From Microbacterium esteraromaticum (lineage in GTDB: Bacteria > Actinomycetota > Actinomycetes > Actinomycetales > Microbacteriaceae): 64,000 nt of DNA. The stretch covers positions 2,976,001 through 3,040,000 of the forward strand of contig NZ_CP118100.1 in the NCBI RefSeq assembly GCF_028747645.1, read 5' to 3'. A model generated the notes under the pieces. The model had not been told where the DNA came from and did no database searches. It saw only the letters and a list, made by a program, of their open reading frames with translations. Below are positions 27,868 to 36,777 of this stretch, piece by piece. The position numbers and the translations under genes were made by a program. How positions within the stretch are numbered: position 1 is the first letter of the stretch; every line of letters begins with the position of its first letter.

Positions 27868-28566
27868 ATGTGCACCGTGGTGATCGACGTCGAGCTGGGG
27901 CAGGCGCGTTTGCTGGCCGTGCGCGATGAGGATCCGCAGCGCGACTGGGACGATCTGGGCGCCTGGTGGCCCGAGCACTACCCGGGTGTGATCGGCATCC
28001 GCGATCGCCGTGCCGGTGGCGCGTGGCTGGCGTTCGACCCGACGACGCGGCGCCTGGCCGTACTGCTCAACCGGGCCGACCTCGTCGACCTGCCCGAGAG
28101 CGACCTGCGCTCGCGCGGCGGACTGGTGCTCGAGTCGGTTGCGGGCCGTTCGCCCGCCGCGCCGGTGCGCACGCACGGGTTCAACCTGCTCGAGGTGACG
28201 CCCGAGCACTCGCGCGTGCTCACCTGGGACGGCGCCGCGCTGCGCGAGACGCCGGTCGCACCGGGCGTGCACATGATCGCGCACGACGATCTCGACGACG
28301 AGGCGACGGCGCGGATCTCAGCGTGGCTGCCCCGATTCCGCGCCGAGGCGCGACAGACGGCGGATGCCACGGACTGGGCCTCTCATTGGGCCGGCCTGCT
28401 CGCCGACACGACGACGCTCGACCCGACCGATGACCGGGCGATCATCCGCGACAACCGCGTGCACGGCTATCCGACGTTGTCGCTGCTGTACTGCACGGCC
28501 GAGATCGGGGCGGGCGGCGCGGCCGTCGACTCGCACGTGCTGCCCACACCCGGCCACTGGCACTGA
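27868..28566 (+). CDS. NRDE/TANGO2 family protein
   Basis: 232 residues. The N-terminus MCTVVIDV and AVRDEDPQRDW resemble the MCT/NRDE start of TANGO2-type proteins, a family with an N-terminal-nucleophile-like Cys2 and poorly known function (links to haem trafficking are reported for eukaryotic members). Later GGAWLAFDPTTRRLAVLLNR fits the family. It has its own leaderless promoter and no operon partners. Confidence 0.75.
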   Translation: MCTVVIDVELGQARLLAVRDEDPQRDWDDLGAWWPEHYPGVIGIRDRRAGGAWLAFDPTTRRLAVLLNRADLVDLPESDLRSRGGLVLESVAGRSPAAPVRTHGFNLLEVTPEHSRVLTWDGAALRETPVAPGVHMIAHDDLDDEATARISAWLPRFRAEARQTADATDWASHWAGLLADTTTLDPTDDRAIIRDNRVHGYPTLSLLYCTAEIGAGGAAVDSHVLPTPGHWH

Positions 28567-28619
28567 TCCACAGCACCACGAGCAGGCAAGCGCCCGAGCC
28601 CCACCGACCCCAGGTCGCC

Positions 28620-30242
28620 TCAGTCGCGCGCGGCGGCCTCTACGCTGTCGAAGACCCGCCCCTGCTCCTCCAGTCCGGCGAACCAGTCACCGCGGCGAGC
28701 CACCTCAGCGGCTCCGTCCGGAACGGCGGCCAGGCGCAGCTCGACGCCCGCCCCTGCCAGCTCGTCATCGAGCTCTCGCAGCGCGTCGAGCACGGTCACC
28801 GAGAGTGCGCGCTGCTGCGCGGCGTCGAGCACGAGCACGCGCAGTTCCGGCACGGCGGTGGCCGCATCGAGCACTGCGGACTCATATGACAGCGCATTGG
28901 CTGTGTAGAGCGGTCCGTGCAGGTGCACGGACAGCACACCGCCGCGGGGCTCGTCGACCGCCAGCCGCACCTTGTTCAGCTCGCGCAGCACCACGACGAA
29001 CGTGCCGACGACTCCGACGGCCACGGCCACGAGCAGCCCCGCGGTCAGTCCCACGGCGGTCGTCACCGCGGCAACCCAGAAGTCAGACCGGTTCAGCCGC
29101 CAGAGGCCGACCAGGCCGCGCACGTCGATCAGAGCGGCGACGGCGACGAACACCAGCGCGGCGAGCACGGCCTGCGGCATGAGGCTGAGCACCGGCCCGA
29201 GAAACAGCGCGACGATCACCGCCATCGCGACCGTCACGAGGGCGGCCAGTTGCGAACGCGCACCGGCGGCTCGGTTCACGGCGCTCTGTGAGAACCCTCC
29301 GGCGGCGGGCAGCACCTGGAAGAACGCGCCGACAGCGTTGACCGCTCCGGCGGCGAACAGCTCGCGATTGCTCTCGATGCGCGGTTCGCCGGGGCGGCGG
29401 ATGCTGCGCGCCACGGCACTGGATTCGAGGAACACCATCACAGCGATCGCAAACGCCCCGGGGACGAGCCCCGCCGCGTGCGCGAACGATGGAAGCTCGA
29501 ACGGCGGCAGACCCTGCGGTACCGGATCGATCAACGCGACCCCGGCCTCGCGCAGCCCGCTGAAGGCCATCAACGCGATGCCGACCGCGACGAGCACGAG
29601 CGGGCCCGGCACCTTCGGCGCGAAGCGCTTGAGCACCAGCAGCGCGATCACCGACCCGACCGATAGCAGCACGGTCGCCGTATTCGCGTCGGGCAGCGCC
29701 CGGATCGCGGCGAGGATCGCTCGGAGGAACCCTTCTGCCGACGGCTCGATGTTCTCGCCCAGCAGCTTGGGCAGCTGACCGATTGCGACGGTGGCCCCGA
29801 CTCCGATCTGCACACCGAGGATGGTCGGCTTCGAGATGTACTCGACCAGACCGCCCAGTTTCAGCATCCGAGCCAGCAACAGGATCACCCCGACGATCAG
29901 CGTCAGCGCCATCAGGTCGGGGATCGGGTTCTCGGCGTCGGCGGCGACGCCGGCCGTGAGCAGCGTCGTGGCGCTGAGCGTCGCGATGGTCGAGGTCGTC
30001 GACACGCTCATCGCGCGCGATCCGCCCAGCAGAGCGTACACGAGCATCGGCACCATGCAGGTGTACAGGCCGATCTGCACCGGCAGGTTCGCGATGGTCG
30101 CGTACGCCATCGCCTGGGGGATCACGACGGCGCCGGCCGACAGACCGGCCACGACATCGGCCCCGATCCACTCGCGCCGATACCCGCGCAGCGTGGGCGC
30201 GAGCCAGCTCAGCGCGGCAGGCCCGGAGGCCGGAGTGCTCAT
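28620..30242 (-). CDS. SulP family inorganic anion (sulfate) permease with STAS domain
   Basis: 540 residues. About twelve membrane segments occupy residues 25-420, with the SulP signature region IPQAMAYATIANLPVQIGLYTCMVPMLVYALLGGSRAMSVS. A C-terminal STAS domain (about 430-535) contains LVLDAAQQRALSVTVLDAL. It overlaps by 4 bp the stop of the upstream HAD gene, so it is co-transcribed. The nearby sulfatase and FGE genes make sulfate a plausible substrate. Confidence 0.93.
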   Translation of the reverse strand: MSTPASGPAALSWLAPTLRGYRREWIGADVVAGLSAGAVVIPQAMAYATIANLPVQIGLYTCMVPMLVYALLGGSRAMSVSTTSTIATLSATTLLTAGVAADAENPIPDLMALTLIVGVILLLARMLKLGGLVEYISKPTILGVQIGVGATVAIGQLPKLLGENIEPSAEGFLRAILAAIRALPDANTATVLLSVGSVIALLVLKRFAPKVPGPLVLVAVGIALMAFSGLREAGVALIDPVPQGLPPFELPSFAHAAGLVPGAFAIAVMVFLESSAVARSIRRPGEPRIESNRELFAAGAVNAVGAFFQVLPAAGGFSQSAVNRAAGARSQLAALVTVAMAVIVALFLGPVLSLMPQAVLAALVFVAVAALIDVRGLVGLWRLNRSDFWVAAVTTAVGLTAGLLVAVAVGVVGTFVVVLRELNKVRLAVDEPRGGVLSVHLHGPLYTANALSYESAVLDAATAVPELRVLVLDAAQQRALSVTVLDALRELDDELAGAGVELRLAAVPDGAAEVARRGDWFAGLEEQGRVFDSVEAAARD

Positions 30243-31171
30243 CCCTCACCCTGTGCGGGGAACACCTGCGACCAGTCGTCGGCGACGCTGATCACGGTGA
30301 TGTCGTCGGCGGCGAGCGCCTGCTCGGCGCCCTTGTCGTACGGGGTGTCGCCGCGACCCGAGTGATCGTCGTGGTGCACCAGCAGCGCCAGTCCGCGCCG
30401 CGCCGTACCGTCGCCGACCGCGAACTGCAGCATGGGCAGGTCACCGTTCGCGTTGCCGGCGGCCAGCAGCGGGCGCCGTCCGGTGCGGCTCCAGATGCGC
30501 ACCGGCTTGATGTGCCCGTCGTCGAGGTAGTCCAGGTTCGCCGAGTAGCGCACGGTGCGCGCCTCGGCGTCGTAGGTGAGGCCGTAGGCCGATCCGATGA
30601 CCCGCTCCGGGGGGATGCCGTAGTACTCCTGTGTGATGCTGCGCATGAAGTCGCGTTCGCCACCCGAGACGATGTAGCAGCTGAATCCGTGGTGCTCCAG
30701 ATAGCGCAGCAGTTCGCGCATGGGCTGGTACACGGCCCCCGAGAAGGGGGTGCCGAGGGTGGGGTGGGTCGCGGTGCGGAAGAACTCCGCGACGGATGCT
30801 GCATACTCGGCCACCGGCATGCCGTCGGTCAGCCCGACCAGGGCTCCCAGCAGCACCTTCAGGTCGCTGTCGTCACCGGCGTAGTGCTTCTCGACGGCGG
30901 CACCGAGCCATCCGAGATCCCCGGTCGCGACGGCCCGGTACGGTTGCCGCTCAGCGAGCGAGGGGTCGCGTTTCAGCTCGGCGGCCCACTGCCCGATGAT
31001 GTAGTCGAGCTGGATGATGACCGGCTTCTCGGACCACAGCGTGCCGTCGTTGTCGAAAACGGCGATGCGCTCCTCGACCGGCACGGCGTCCGGGCCCGAG
31101 CTGACCGATTCGACGAAATCGACGATCTTCTGACGGGTGACGGTGTCGTTCCATGAGGGCAGATGGGTCAT
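30239..31171 (-). CDS. HAD-family hydrolase
   Basis: 310 residues from the ATG at 31171, with GGAGGAG upstream. The nucleophile motif is AVFDNDGTLW at about residue 35, motif II YIVSGGERDFM near residue 175, and motif III/IV AAGNANGDLPML near residue 245. This is the phosphoserine-phosphatase-like type with a helical cap. Such proteins are often found beside sulfatase and FGE genes; their substrate is not known. Divergent from FGE, operon with SulP. Confidence 0.85.
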   Translation of the reverse strand: MTHLPSWNDTVTRQKIVDFVESVSSGPDAVPVEERIAVFDNDGTLWSEKPVIIQLDYIIGQWAAELKRDPSLAERQPYRAVATGDLGWLGAAVEKHYAGDDSDLKVLLGALVGLTDGMPVAEYAASVAEFFRTATHPTLGTPFSGAVYQPMRELLRYLEHHGFSCYIVSGGERDFMRSITQEYYGIPPERVIGSAYGLTYDAEARTVRYSANLDYLDDGHIKPVRIWSRTGRRPLLAAGNANGDLPMLQFAVGDGTARRGLALLVHHDDHSGRGDTPYDKGAEQALAADDITVISVADDWSQVFPAQGEG

Positions 31172-31233
31172 GACGGCTCCTCCGGTCGTATCTCTTGTGC
31201 ATCCTGTCAGGCGCGACGGCCGCGCGCGAGCAT

Positions 31234-31245
31234 TACGGTGGTGAC
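31234..31245 (+). promoter_or_regulatory. -10 box for leaderless start of the FGE gene
   Basis: TACGGT at 31234-31239, 6 nt, ATG at 31246. It lies in the 74-bp divergent gap with the HAD gene. Confidence 0.5.
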
Positions 31246-32157
31246 ATGGCCGATGACTCACGTGAGATGGTGCTGATCCCGGCGGGCTCGTTCCGCATGG
31301 GGTCGGAGGAGTTCTATCCGGATGAGCGTCCGGTGCACGTGCGTGAGGTCGCGGCGTTCCGCATCGACCGCTTCGCGGTCACGAATGCCGACTACGCCCG
31401 CTTCGTCGACGAGACGGGTTACGTGACGGTCGCCGAGCGCCCCCTCGACCCCGCCCTGTACGCGGGGGTTGCGGCCGAGGACCGTGTGCCGGGCGCCATG
31501 GTGTTCACCCCGACGAAGGGGCCGGTCGACCTGCGCGACTGGCGCAACTGGTGGCGGTGGCAGCCCGGAGCGCACTGGCGCGCCCCGTTCGGTCCCGGCT
31601 CATCGATCGAGCGCCGCGCCGACCACCCGGTGGTGCACGTCGCGTTCGAGGATGCCACGGCCTACGCGACCTGGGCGGGCAAGCGTCTGCCCACCGAGGC
31701 CGAGCACGAGTACGCCGCCCGCGGGGGTAAGGACGGCGCCCGCTTCGCGTGGGGTCCCGATCCGTATCCGGGCGGACGCGCTCTGGCCAACTCGTGGCTG
31801 GGTCGCTTTCCGTACGACAGTCGAGGCGTCGGTGGCACCGCGCCGGTGGGCTCCTATCCCGAGAACGGCTACGGCCTGTTCGACATGATCGGCAACACGT
31901 GGGAGTGGACCAGCGACTACTACACGCCCCGCCACATCGTGCCCACCGACCGCCCCGTCGATGCCGGCAAGCGCCAGAATCTTCTCGCCGCGGGCAGCAA
32001 GGGAGAGGGCGAGCAGATCCCCCGACGGGTGCTCAAGGGCGGGTCGTTCCTGTGCTCTCCGGACTACTGCCTGCGGTTCCGTCCCGCGGCACGCTCACCA
32101 CAGGCGGAGGACACCGGCATGTCGCATGTCGGGTTCCGACTGGCATCCGATCTCTGA
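31246..32157 (+). CDS. Formylglycine-generating enzyme (SUMF1 family)
   Basis: 303 residues, start set by the -10 box. FGE-fold hallmarks: LIPAGSFRMGSEEFYPDERPVH at the N-terminus, HPVVHVAFEDATAYATWAGKRLPTEAEHEYAARGG, then GNTWEWTSDYY. The catalytic pair is Cys270 and Cys275 in LCSPDYCLRFR, with the exact spacing of active aerobic FGEs. It oxidises a sulfatase Cys to formylglycine with copper and oxygen. It looks intact, although the sulfatase next to it has lost the target Cys. Confidence 0.93.
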   Translation: MADDSREMVLIPAGSFRMGSEEFYPDERPVHVREVAAFRIDRFAVTNADYARFVDETGYVTVAERPLDPALYAGVAAEDRVPGAMVFTPTKGPVDLRDWRNWWRWQPGAHWRAPFGPGSSIERRADHPVVHVAFEDATAYATWAGKRLPTEAEHEYAARGGKDGARFAWGPDPYPGGRALANSWLGRFPYDSRGVGGTAPVGSYPENGYGLFDMIGNTWEWTSDYYTPRHIVPTDRPVDAGKRQNLLAAGSKGEGEQIPRRVLKGGSFLCSPDYCLRFRPAARSPQAEDTGMSHVGFRLASDL

Positions 32158-32166
32158 TCCCAGCGA

Positions 32167-32189
32167 GCGTCACCCGCCCCGGGTGACGC
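32167..32189 (+). terminator. Hairpin after the FGE gene
   Basis: GCGTCACCC and GGGTGACGC form a perfect 9-bp stem with a 5-nt loop, 9 bases after the stop. The sulfatase has a separate TAGCGT box at 32218-32223. Confidence 0.65.
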
Positions 32190-32270
32190 CGCTCCCCCCG
32201 CGTTTGCCCGCTCTGACTAGCGTGATGCCCACGATGCGCGCGCTCCTGCGCGCCGTTCGAAGGGAGCACG

Positions 32271-34183
32271 ATGACCAAGGAGTTCCGAGGCAAGATCGCC
32301 CTCGACGTCCGCGACTCGGTCGCCGACTGGGGCCCGTACGAGCAGCCGAAGGCACCTGAGGGGGCGCCGAACATCCTCGTCATCCTGTACGACGACACCG
32401 GGATGGCCTCCTGGTCGCCGTACGGCGGTCGCATCAGCATGCCCACGCTCGACCGGTGGCAGCAAGCAGCAGTGGCCGCTGTCCATGGGCTTCGACCGCT
32501 TCTACGGATTCCTCGGCGGCGAGACCAACAACTGGTACCCCGACCTGGTCGAGGACAACCACTTCATCGACCCGCCTGCCACGCCCGAGCAGGGGTACCA
32601 CCTCTCGCAAGACCTCGCCGATCAGGCCATCCGCATGATCCGCGACCAGAACGCCTCGAACCCGTCCAAGCCCTGGTACACCTGGTTCTGCCCCGGCGCC
32701 AACCACGCACCGCACCACGCGCCGAAGGAGTACATCGACAAGTACAAGGGCGCCTTCGACGACGGGTACGACGCCTATCGCGAGTGGGTGCTCGGCCGCA
32801 TGATCGAACGCGGCATCCTGCCCGAGGGCACCGCCCTCACCCCCATCAACCCGATGCCCGAAGACCAGGCGAACGCGGCCGACTACGTCAAGCCGTGGGA
32901 CACACTCTCGGATGACGAGAAGCGCCTGTTCGCCCGGATGGCCGAGGTGTTCGCCGGATTCAGCGAGTACACCGACGCGCAGGTCGGCCGGGTCATCGAC
33001 TACCTCGAGGACTCCGGCCAGCTCGAGAACACGCTCATCTTCTACTGCGCCGACAACGGCGCCTCGGGCGAGGGATCGCCGGACGGCTCGGTGAACGAGA
33101 ACAAGTTCTTCAACGGATTCCCCGACGACCTGAAAGAGAACCTCGACAAGATCGGCGTGCTGGGCGGGCCCGAGACCTACAACCACTACCCCACCGGCTG
33201 GGCGACGGCGTTCTCGACCCCGTTCCAGATGTTCAAGCGCTACTCGCAGTTCTCGGGCGGCACGTGCGACCCGATGGTCATCCACTGGCCGGCCGGCATC
33301 ACGGCCAAGGGCGAGATCCGGCACCAGTACCACCACTCGACCGACATCGTCGCGACCGTGCTCGATGTGATCGGCATCGAGATGCCCGAGGTGTTCCGCG
33401 GCGTCGAACAGCGACCACTCGACGGGGTGTCGATGAAGTACTCCTTCGACGCACAGCCCGACGGGCCGACCGAGAAGAAGGTGCAGTACTACACGATGAT
33501 CGGCACCCGCGGCATCTGGAAGGACGGGTGGAAGGCATCCGCGATCCATGCGCCGCTGACCGGCCACGGCCGGTTCGACGAGGACCGCTGGGAGCTCTAC
33601 CACGTCGATGAGGACCGCTCCGAGTCGAACGACCTCGCCGCCTCCCACCCCGAGAAGCTGAAGGAGCTGATCGACACATGGTTCTCCGAAGCCGAACGCA
33701 ACCATGTGCTGCCGCTGGATGATCGCGCGGCGCGCGACCTGCTGACGATCGAGCGGCCGCAGTCCGAACCGCCGCGTTCGCGGTACGTCTACTACCCGCA
33801 CACCAGCGCGATCGCCGAGAGCGTCGCCGTGAACGTGCGCGGCCGCTCGTACACGTCGGGCGAGCTGACGCCGGGAAAGCACGCGCTGGGCATGGAGTTC
33901 ATCCGAGAAGATGCGGGAGAGCACGGCGAGTCCCTTGGCACCTGCAAGCTGTACATCGATGACCAGGTCGTCGCCGAGGGACCGATGCGCGCTCAGGTGG
34001 GCAAGTTCTCGCTCGGTGGTGACGGGCTGTGCGTCGGCTACGACAACGGCGACCCGGTCAGCGCGCAGTACGCCAGTCCGTTCACGTTCACCGGCACGCT
34101 ACTCGGTGTCGGCGTCGACGTCAGCGACGAGCAGTACCTCGGACCTGGAACTGGAGGCGATGGCCGCTCTGGCACGCGAATAA
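32271..34183 (+). pseudogene. Arylsulfatase, broken by internal deletion and a second frameshift
   Basis: The first frame (32271 to about 32460) encodes MTKEFRGKIALD...NILVILYDDTGM...MPTLDRW, the N-terminal metal-binding part of type I sulfatases. The sequence then jumps to a second frame at about 32462 (KQQWPLSMGFDRFYGFLGGETNNWYP), which continues to about 34137. Family members have some 80-95 residues between these points, including CxPxR and the first half of the active site; all are missing here. A further one-base shift near 34137 moves to a third frame ending SDLELEAMAALARE-stop at 34183. Good AAGGGAG before the ATG. An assembly error cannot be excluded. Confidence 0.88.
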
Positions 34184-34305
34184 GCACACCGACTGCAGAC
34201 AGCGGCGCGCGTCTGCGCCATTATTGCTTTGTTGCCCGTGAAATCCCGATGATGAACGCATCGGGATCGCAGGCATCGCCGACTTTCCCAAGAAAGGAAA
34301 ACACA

Positions 34306-34680
34306 ATGGGGTTCTGGGATTTCTTCTGGTACATGATCTGGGCGTTCTTCTTCGTCGCCTATCTGATGGTGCTGTTCTCGATCATCGGTGACATCTTCCG
34401 CGACCATAAGCTCAACGGCTGGTTCAAGGCGATCTGGATCGCCTTCCTGATCTTCGTGCCGTTCCTCACCGCGCTGGTCTACCTGATCGCCCGCGGGCGG
34501 GGAATGGCCGAGCGCAGCGCTGCTTCGGCTCAGCAGGCGAAGGACGCGACCGACGCGTACATTCGTCAGGCGGCGGGCAAGAGCCCGTCGGATGAGATCG
34601 CCGATGCCGCGAAGCTGCTGACCGCAGGCACGATCACCACCGAAGAGTACGAGAAGCTCAAGGCCAAGGCTCTGGCCTGA
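34306..34680 (+). CDS. Small membrane protein with C-terminal SHOCT domain
   Basis: 124 residues from the ATG at 34306 with AGAAAGGA upstream. Two membrane helices (about 5-27 and 38-60; PLDc_N-like arrangement with Trp-rich start) precede a helical linker. A SHOCT motif (EIADAAKLLTAGTITTEEYEKLKAKAL) ends the protein. The open frame is continuous with the second frame of the sulfatase pseudogene, but only because the shifted sulfatase frame misses its stop. It is a separate gene. Confidence 0.85.
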   Translation: MGFWDFFWYMIWAFFFVAYLMVLFSIIGDIFRDHKLNGWFKAIWIAFLIFVPFLTALVYLIARGRGMAERSAASAQQAKDATDAYIRQAAGKSPSDEIADAAKLLTAGTITTEEYEKLKAKALA

Positions 34681-34694
34681 GAATCGTCAGACAC

Positions 34695-34728
34695 GAAGGG
34701 CGTCCGGCTGCTGCGGGGCGCCCTTTCC
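34695..34728 (+). terminator. Terminator between convergent genes
   Basis: AAGGGCG (34696-34702) pairs with CGCCCTT (34719-34725), followed by TCCTC. It lies between the SHOCT gene and the converging glycosyltransferase gene. Confidence 0.7.
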
Positions 34729-35943
34729 TCATGCCGGAAGCGGTTCGTCTCGGTAGAGCGCCTCGAACGTATCGAGCGTGCGGTTGATGTCGTGCCCGTT
34801 CACCCCGTCGAGCGATGCCCGTTGCATCCGCTCGTACTCCTCCGGCGCGGCGGTGAGCACGCGCGTGAGCTTGTCGACGAGATCGTCGACGTTCCCCGGC
34901 TCGAACAGATAGCCGTTCTCGCCGTCGTGCACGAGGTGCGGCAGCGCGACGGCGTCGGCCCCGACGACGGGAAGAGCGGATGCCATCGCCTCCATCGTCA
35001 CGATGGACTGCAACTCGGCGATCGACGCGATCGCGAAGACCGATGACCGCGAGTACAGCTCGCGCAGCTGCTCATCGGACACCCGCCCGTGGAAGGTGAC
35101 GCGGTCCGAGAGACCGAGCTGCGCGGTGAGCACCTCGAGGGCCTTGCGCTGATCGCCTCCGCCGGCGATGTCGAAGGTCACATCGAGAGCCGGGTCGAGC
35201 TTGGCCAGGGCGCGCAGCACGACGTCGACGTGCTTCTCACCTGTGAGACGCCCGACGAACAGGATGCGGTTCTTCTCGCGCGGCCCGATCACCGGCGTGT
35301 AGTTGCGGCGGTCGATGCCGCACGAGATCGGTACGACGCCCTCGATGTCGATCGTGCTCTCGAGGAAGTCGGCGGCCCGGCGCGTCGGCGTCGTCACCGC
35401 GCGGGTCATGTGGAAGGTGCGCTCGGCGTCTTCCCACGCGAACTTCAGCACAATGCGGTTCAGGAAGTCGGGCATCGTGGTGTGGTCGAGGATGTTCTCG
35501 GCCATCACGTGATTCGTGGCGACGATCGGAATATCACGCTGTCGTGCAATGCGGGCCAGGCCACGGCCGATCACGATGTGCGACTGGATGTGCACCACGT
35601 CGGGCTGCACCGCCGTGAGCACCTTGCGGGCGTAGTGCTTCGAACGCCACGGCCAGATGAACCGCAGCCAGTCGTGCGGCAGCCAGCGCACCGACGGCAG
35701 CCGGTGCATGGTCATCGGCTGCCCCTCGATGATCTCGGTGCGGGCGTCCGCGCGCCGGTAGCGGGTGTTCGGCGCGATCACGTGCACCTCATGCCCCCGC
35801 TCGACCAGACCCGCAGCGAGACGCTCGGCGAAGCGGGCGGCCCCGTTGATGTCGGGGGAGAAGGTGTCGCATCCGATGAGGATCTTCAGAGGACGTCCGG
35901 AGTCGGCAGAGCCTGTCGAGTGGTCGTCGGAGGAGGATGTCAC
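34729..35943 (-). CDS. Glycosyltransferase family 4 (GT-B)
   Basis: 404 residues. The N-terminal Rossmann half has LKILIGCDTFSPDINGAARFAERLAAGL and ATNHVMAENI. The C-terminal half has ILFVGRLTGEKHVDVVLRAL and the donor-binding EX7E region IAELQSIVTMEAMASALPVVG. This is typical of GT4 mannosyl or glucosyl transferases acting on lipids or glycans at the cytoplasmic membrane face. The acceptor is unknown. No cell-wall genes are adjacent. Confidence 0.9.
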   Translation of the reverse strand: MTSSSDDHSTGSADSGRPLKILIGCDTFSPDINGAARFAERLAAGLVERGHEVHVIAPNTRYRRADARTEIIEGQPMTMHRLPSVRWLPHDWLRFIWPWRSKHYARKVLTAVQPDVVHIQSHIVIGRGLARIARQRDIPIVATNHVMAENILDHTTMPDFLNRIVLKFAWEDAERTFHMTRAVTTPTRRAADFLESTIDIEGVVPISCGIDRRNYTPVIGPREKNRILFVGRLTGEKHVDVVLRALAKLDPALDVTFDIAGGGDQRKALEVLTAQLGLSDRVTFHGRVSDEQLRELYSRSSVFAIASIAELQSIVTMEAMASALPVVGADAVALPHLVHDGENGYLFEPGNVDDLVDKLTRVLTAAPEEYERMQRASLDGVNGHDINRTLDTFEALYRDEPLPA

Positions 35944-36086
35944 GAAGGATGCTGCCTATCTGTCGCTCAGGGCCGCATGGCGCGGCCGGGGCGCACGCCA
36001 CTCTACCGGAGGGGGCTGTATCGTCCGGGGCGGCGAGCCGTAGCATCCGATACCCGCACTCCCAGCGGGAAGCCGGGACGCTCGCG

Positions 36087-36098
36087 TAGCGTGGGAGC
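36087..36098 (+). promoter_or_regulatory. -10 box for start at 36099
   Basis: TAGCGT at 36087-36092, 6 nt (GGGAGC), ATG at 36099. It is either leaderless or has a very short leader. Confidence 0.45.
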
Positions 36099-36683
36099 AT
36101 GCGTCTGACTTCGTCTGCCGACTCCGAACTGTGGATGCCCGTGACCGGGTCGCTCGGGCTGCGCGGACGCCGGCACCGCAAGGCCGCGGTGCGGATGCTG
36201 ATGGCGCAGGCGAACGCATCGCTCGGACACGACAGCCGGCCCGGGTCTCGGGTCGGTGCGTGGCTGGCGAGCCAGGCGATCCCGCTGGCGATGCGCAAGG
36301 CCGACGGACGGGTGCTCGCCTGGACGTGGAAGGCCGATCCCGAGCTCGTCGTCGCCATGGCCATGGCGCAGGAGCTCACTCCGCAGCTGCGCATGGCACG
36401 GGCTTCCATGCCCATGGAGTACGACGACACAGAGAACTTCCCCACCCCGCTCGGCGTGGGCGAGAAGCTGCTGATGCCGACGCCGCCGAACCCCGCATCG
36501 CCGCCGTCGGCGACGTACACGTGGGACACCGGCACGCACCTGATCACGCTCAACGCCGTCAGCGGCGACCGCGAGCGCTTCGGGACGGTCGAGCGGGCGC
36601 TGGATGACCTCGCGCGCAGCATCCGCATCGCCGATGACCTCACCGCGGGTGAGTCCGACGTTCTGCGCCTCCCCCCGGCCTGA
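36099..36683 (+). CDS. Protein of unknown function, 194 aa
   Basis: No family recognised. The protein is soluble by composition. The N-terminus is basic (LRGRRHRKAAVRMLMAQANA). The middle is Met-rich (VAMAMAQELTPQLRMARASMPMEYDD), followed by a Pro-rich stretch (LLMPTPPNPASPP), with DDLARSIRIADDLTAGESD near the end. Codon usage matches neighbours. It is followed by palindromic element copy B, then the IS. Confidence 0.65.
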   Translation: MRLTSSADSELWMPVTGSLGLRGRRHRKAAVRMLMAQANASLGHDSRPGSRVGAWLASQAIPLAMRKADGRVLAWTWKADPELVVAMAMAQELTPQLRMARASMPMEYDDTENFPTPLGVGEKLLMPTPPNPASPPSATYTWDTGTHLITLNAVSGDRERFGTVERALDDLARSIRIADDLTAGESDVLRLPPA

Positions 36684-36695
36684 CCTGCCCTCTTT

Positions 36696-36759
36696 CCTCT
36701 ATTTGTCACAAACCCGCGCTATCGGCGCCGTTCTGCCCGGGTTTGTGACGAATAGACGG
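36696..36759. repeat. Palindromic intergenic element, copy B
   Basis: The left arm (36696-36715, CTCTATTTGTCACAAACCC core) and right arm (36739-36759, GGGTTTGTGACGAATAGACGG) differ from perfect pairing at two sites. The core contains GCGCTATCGG. Its orientation, judged by that core, is opposite to copies A and C. Confidence 0.88.
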
Positions 36760-36777
36760 GCTTGAAGGGGTGGGACG

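Noticed and set aside
32485..34680. Single sulfatase-SHOCT fusion protein
   Set aside because: The frame is continuous only because a frameshift near 34137 hides the sulfatase stop at 34183. The SHOCT protein has its own ribosome-binding site and start at 34306.
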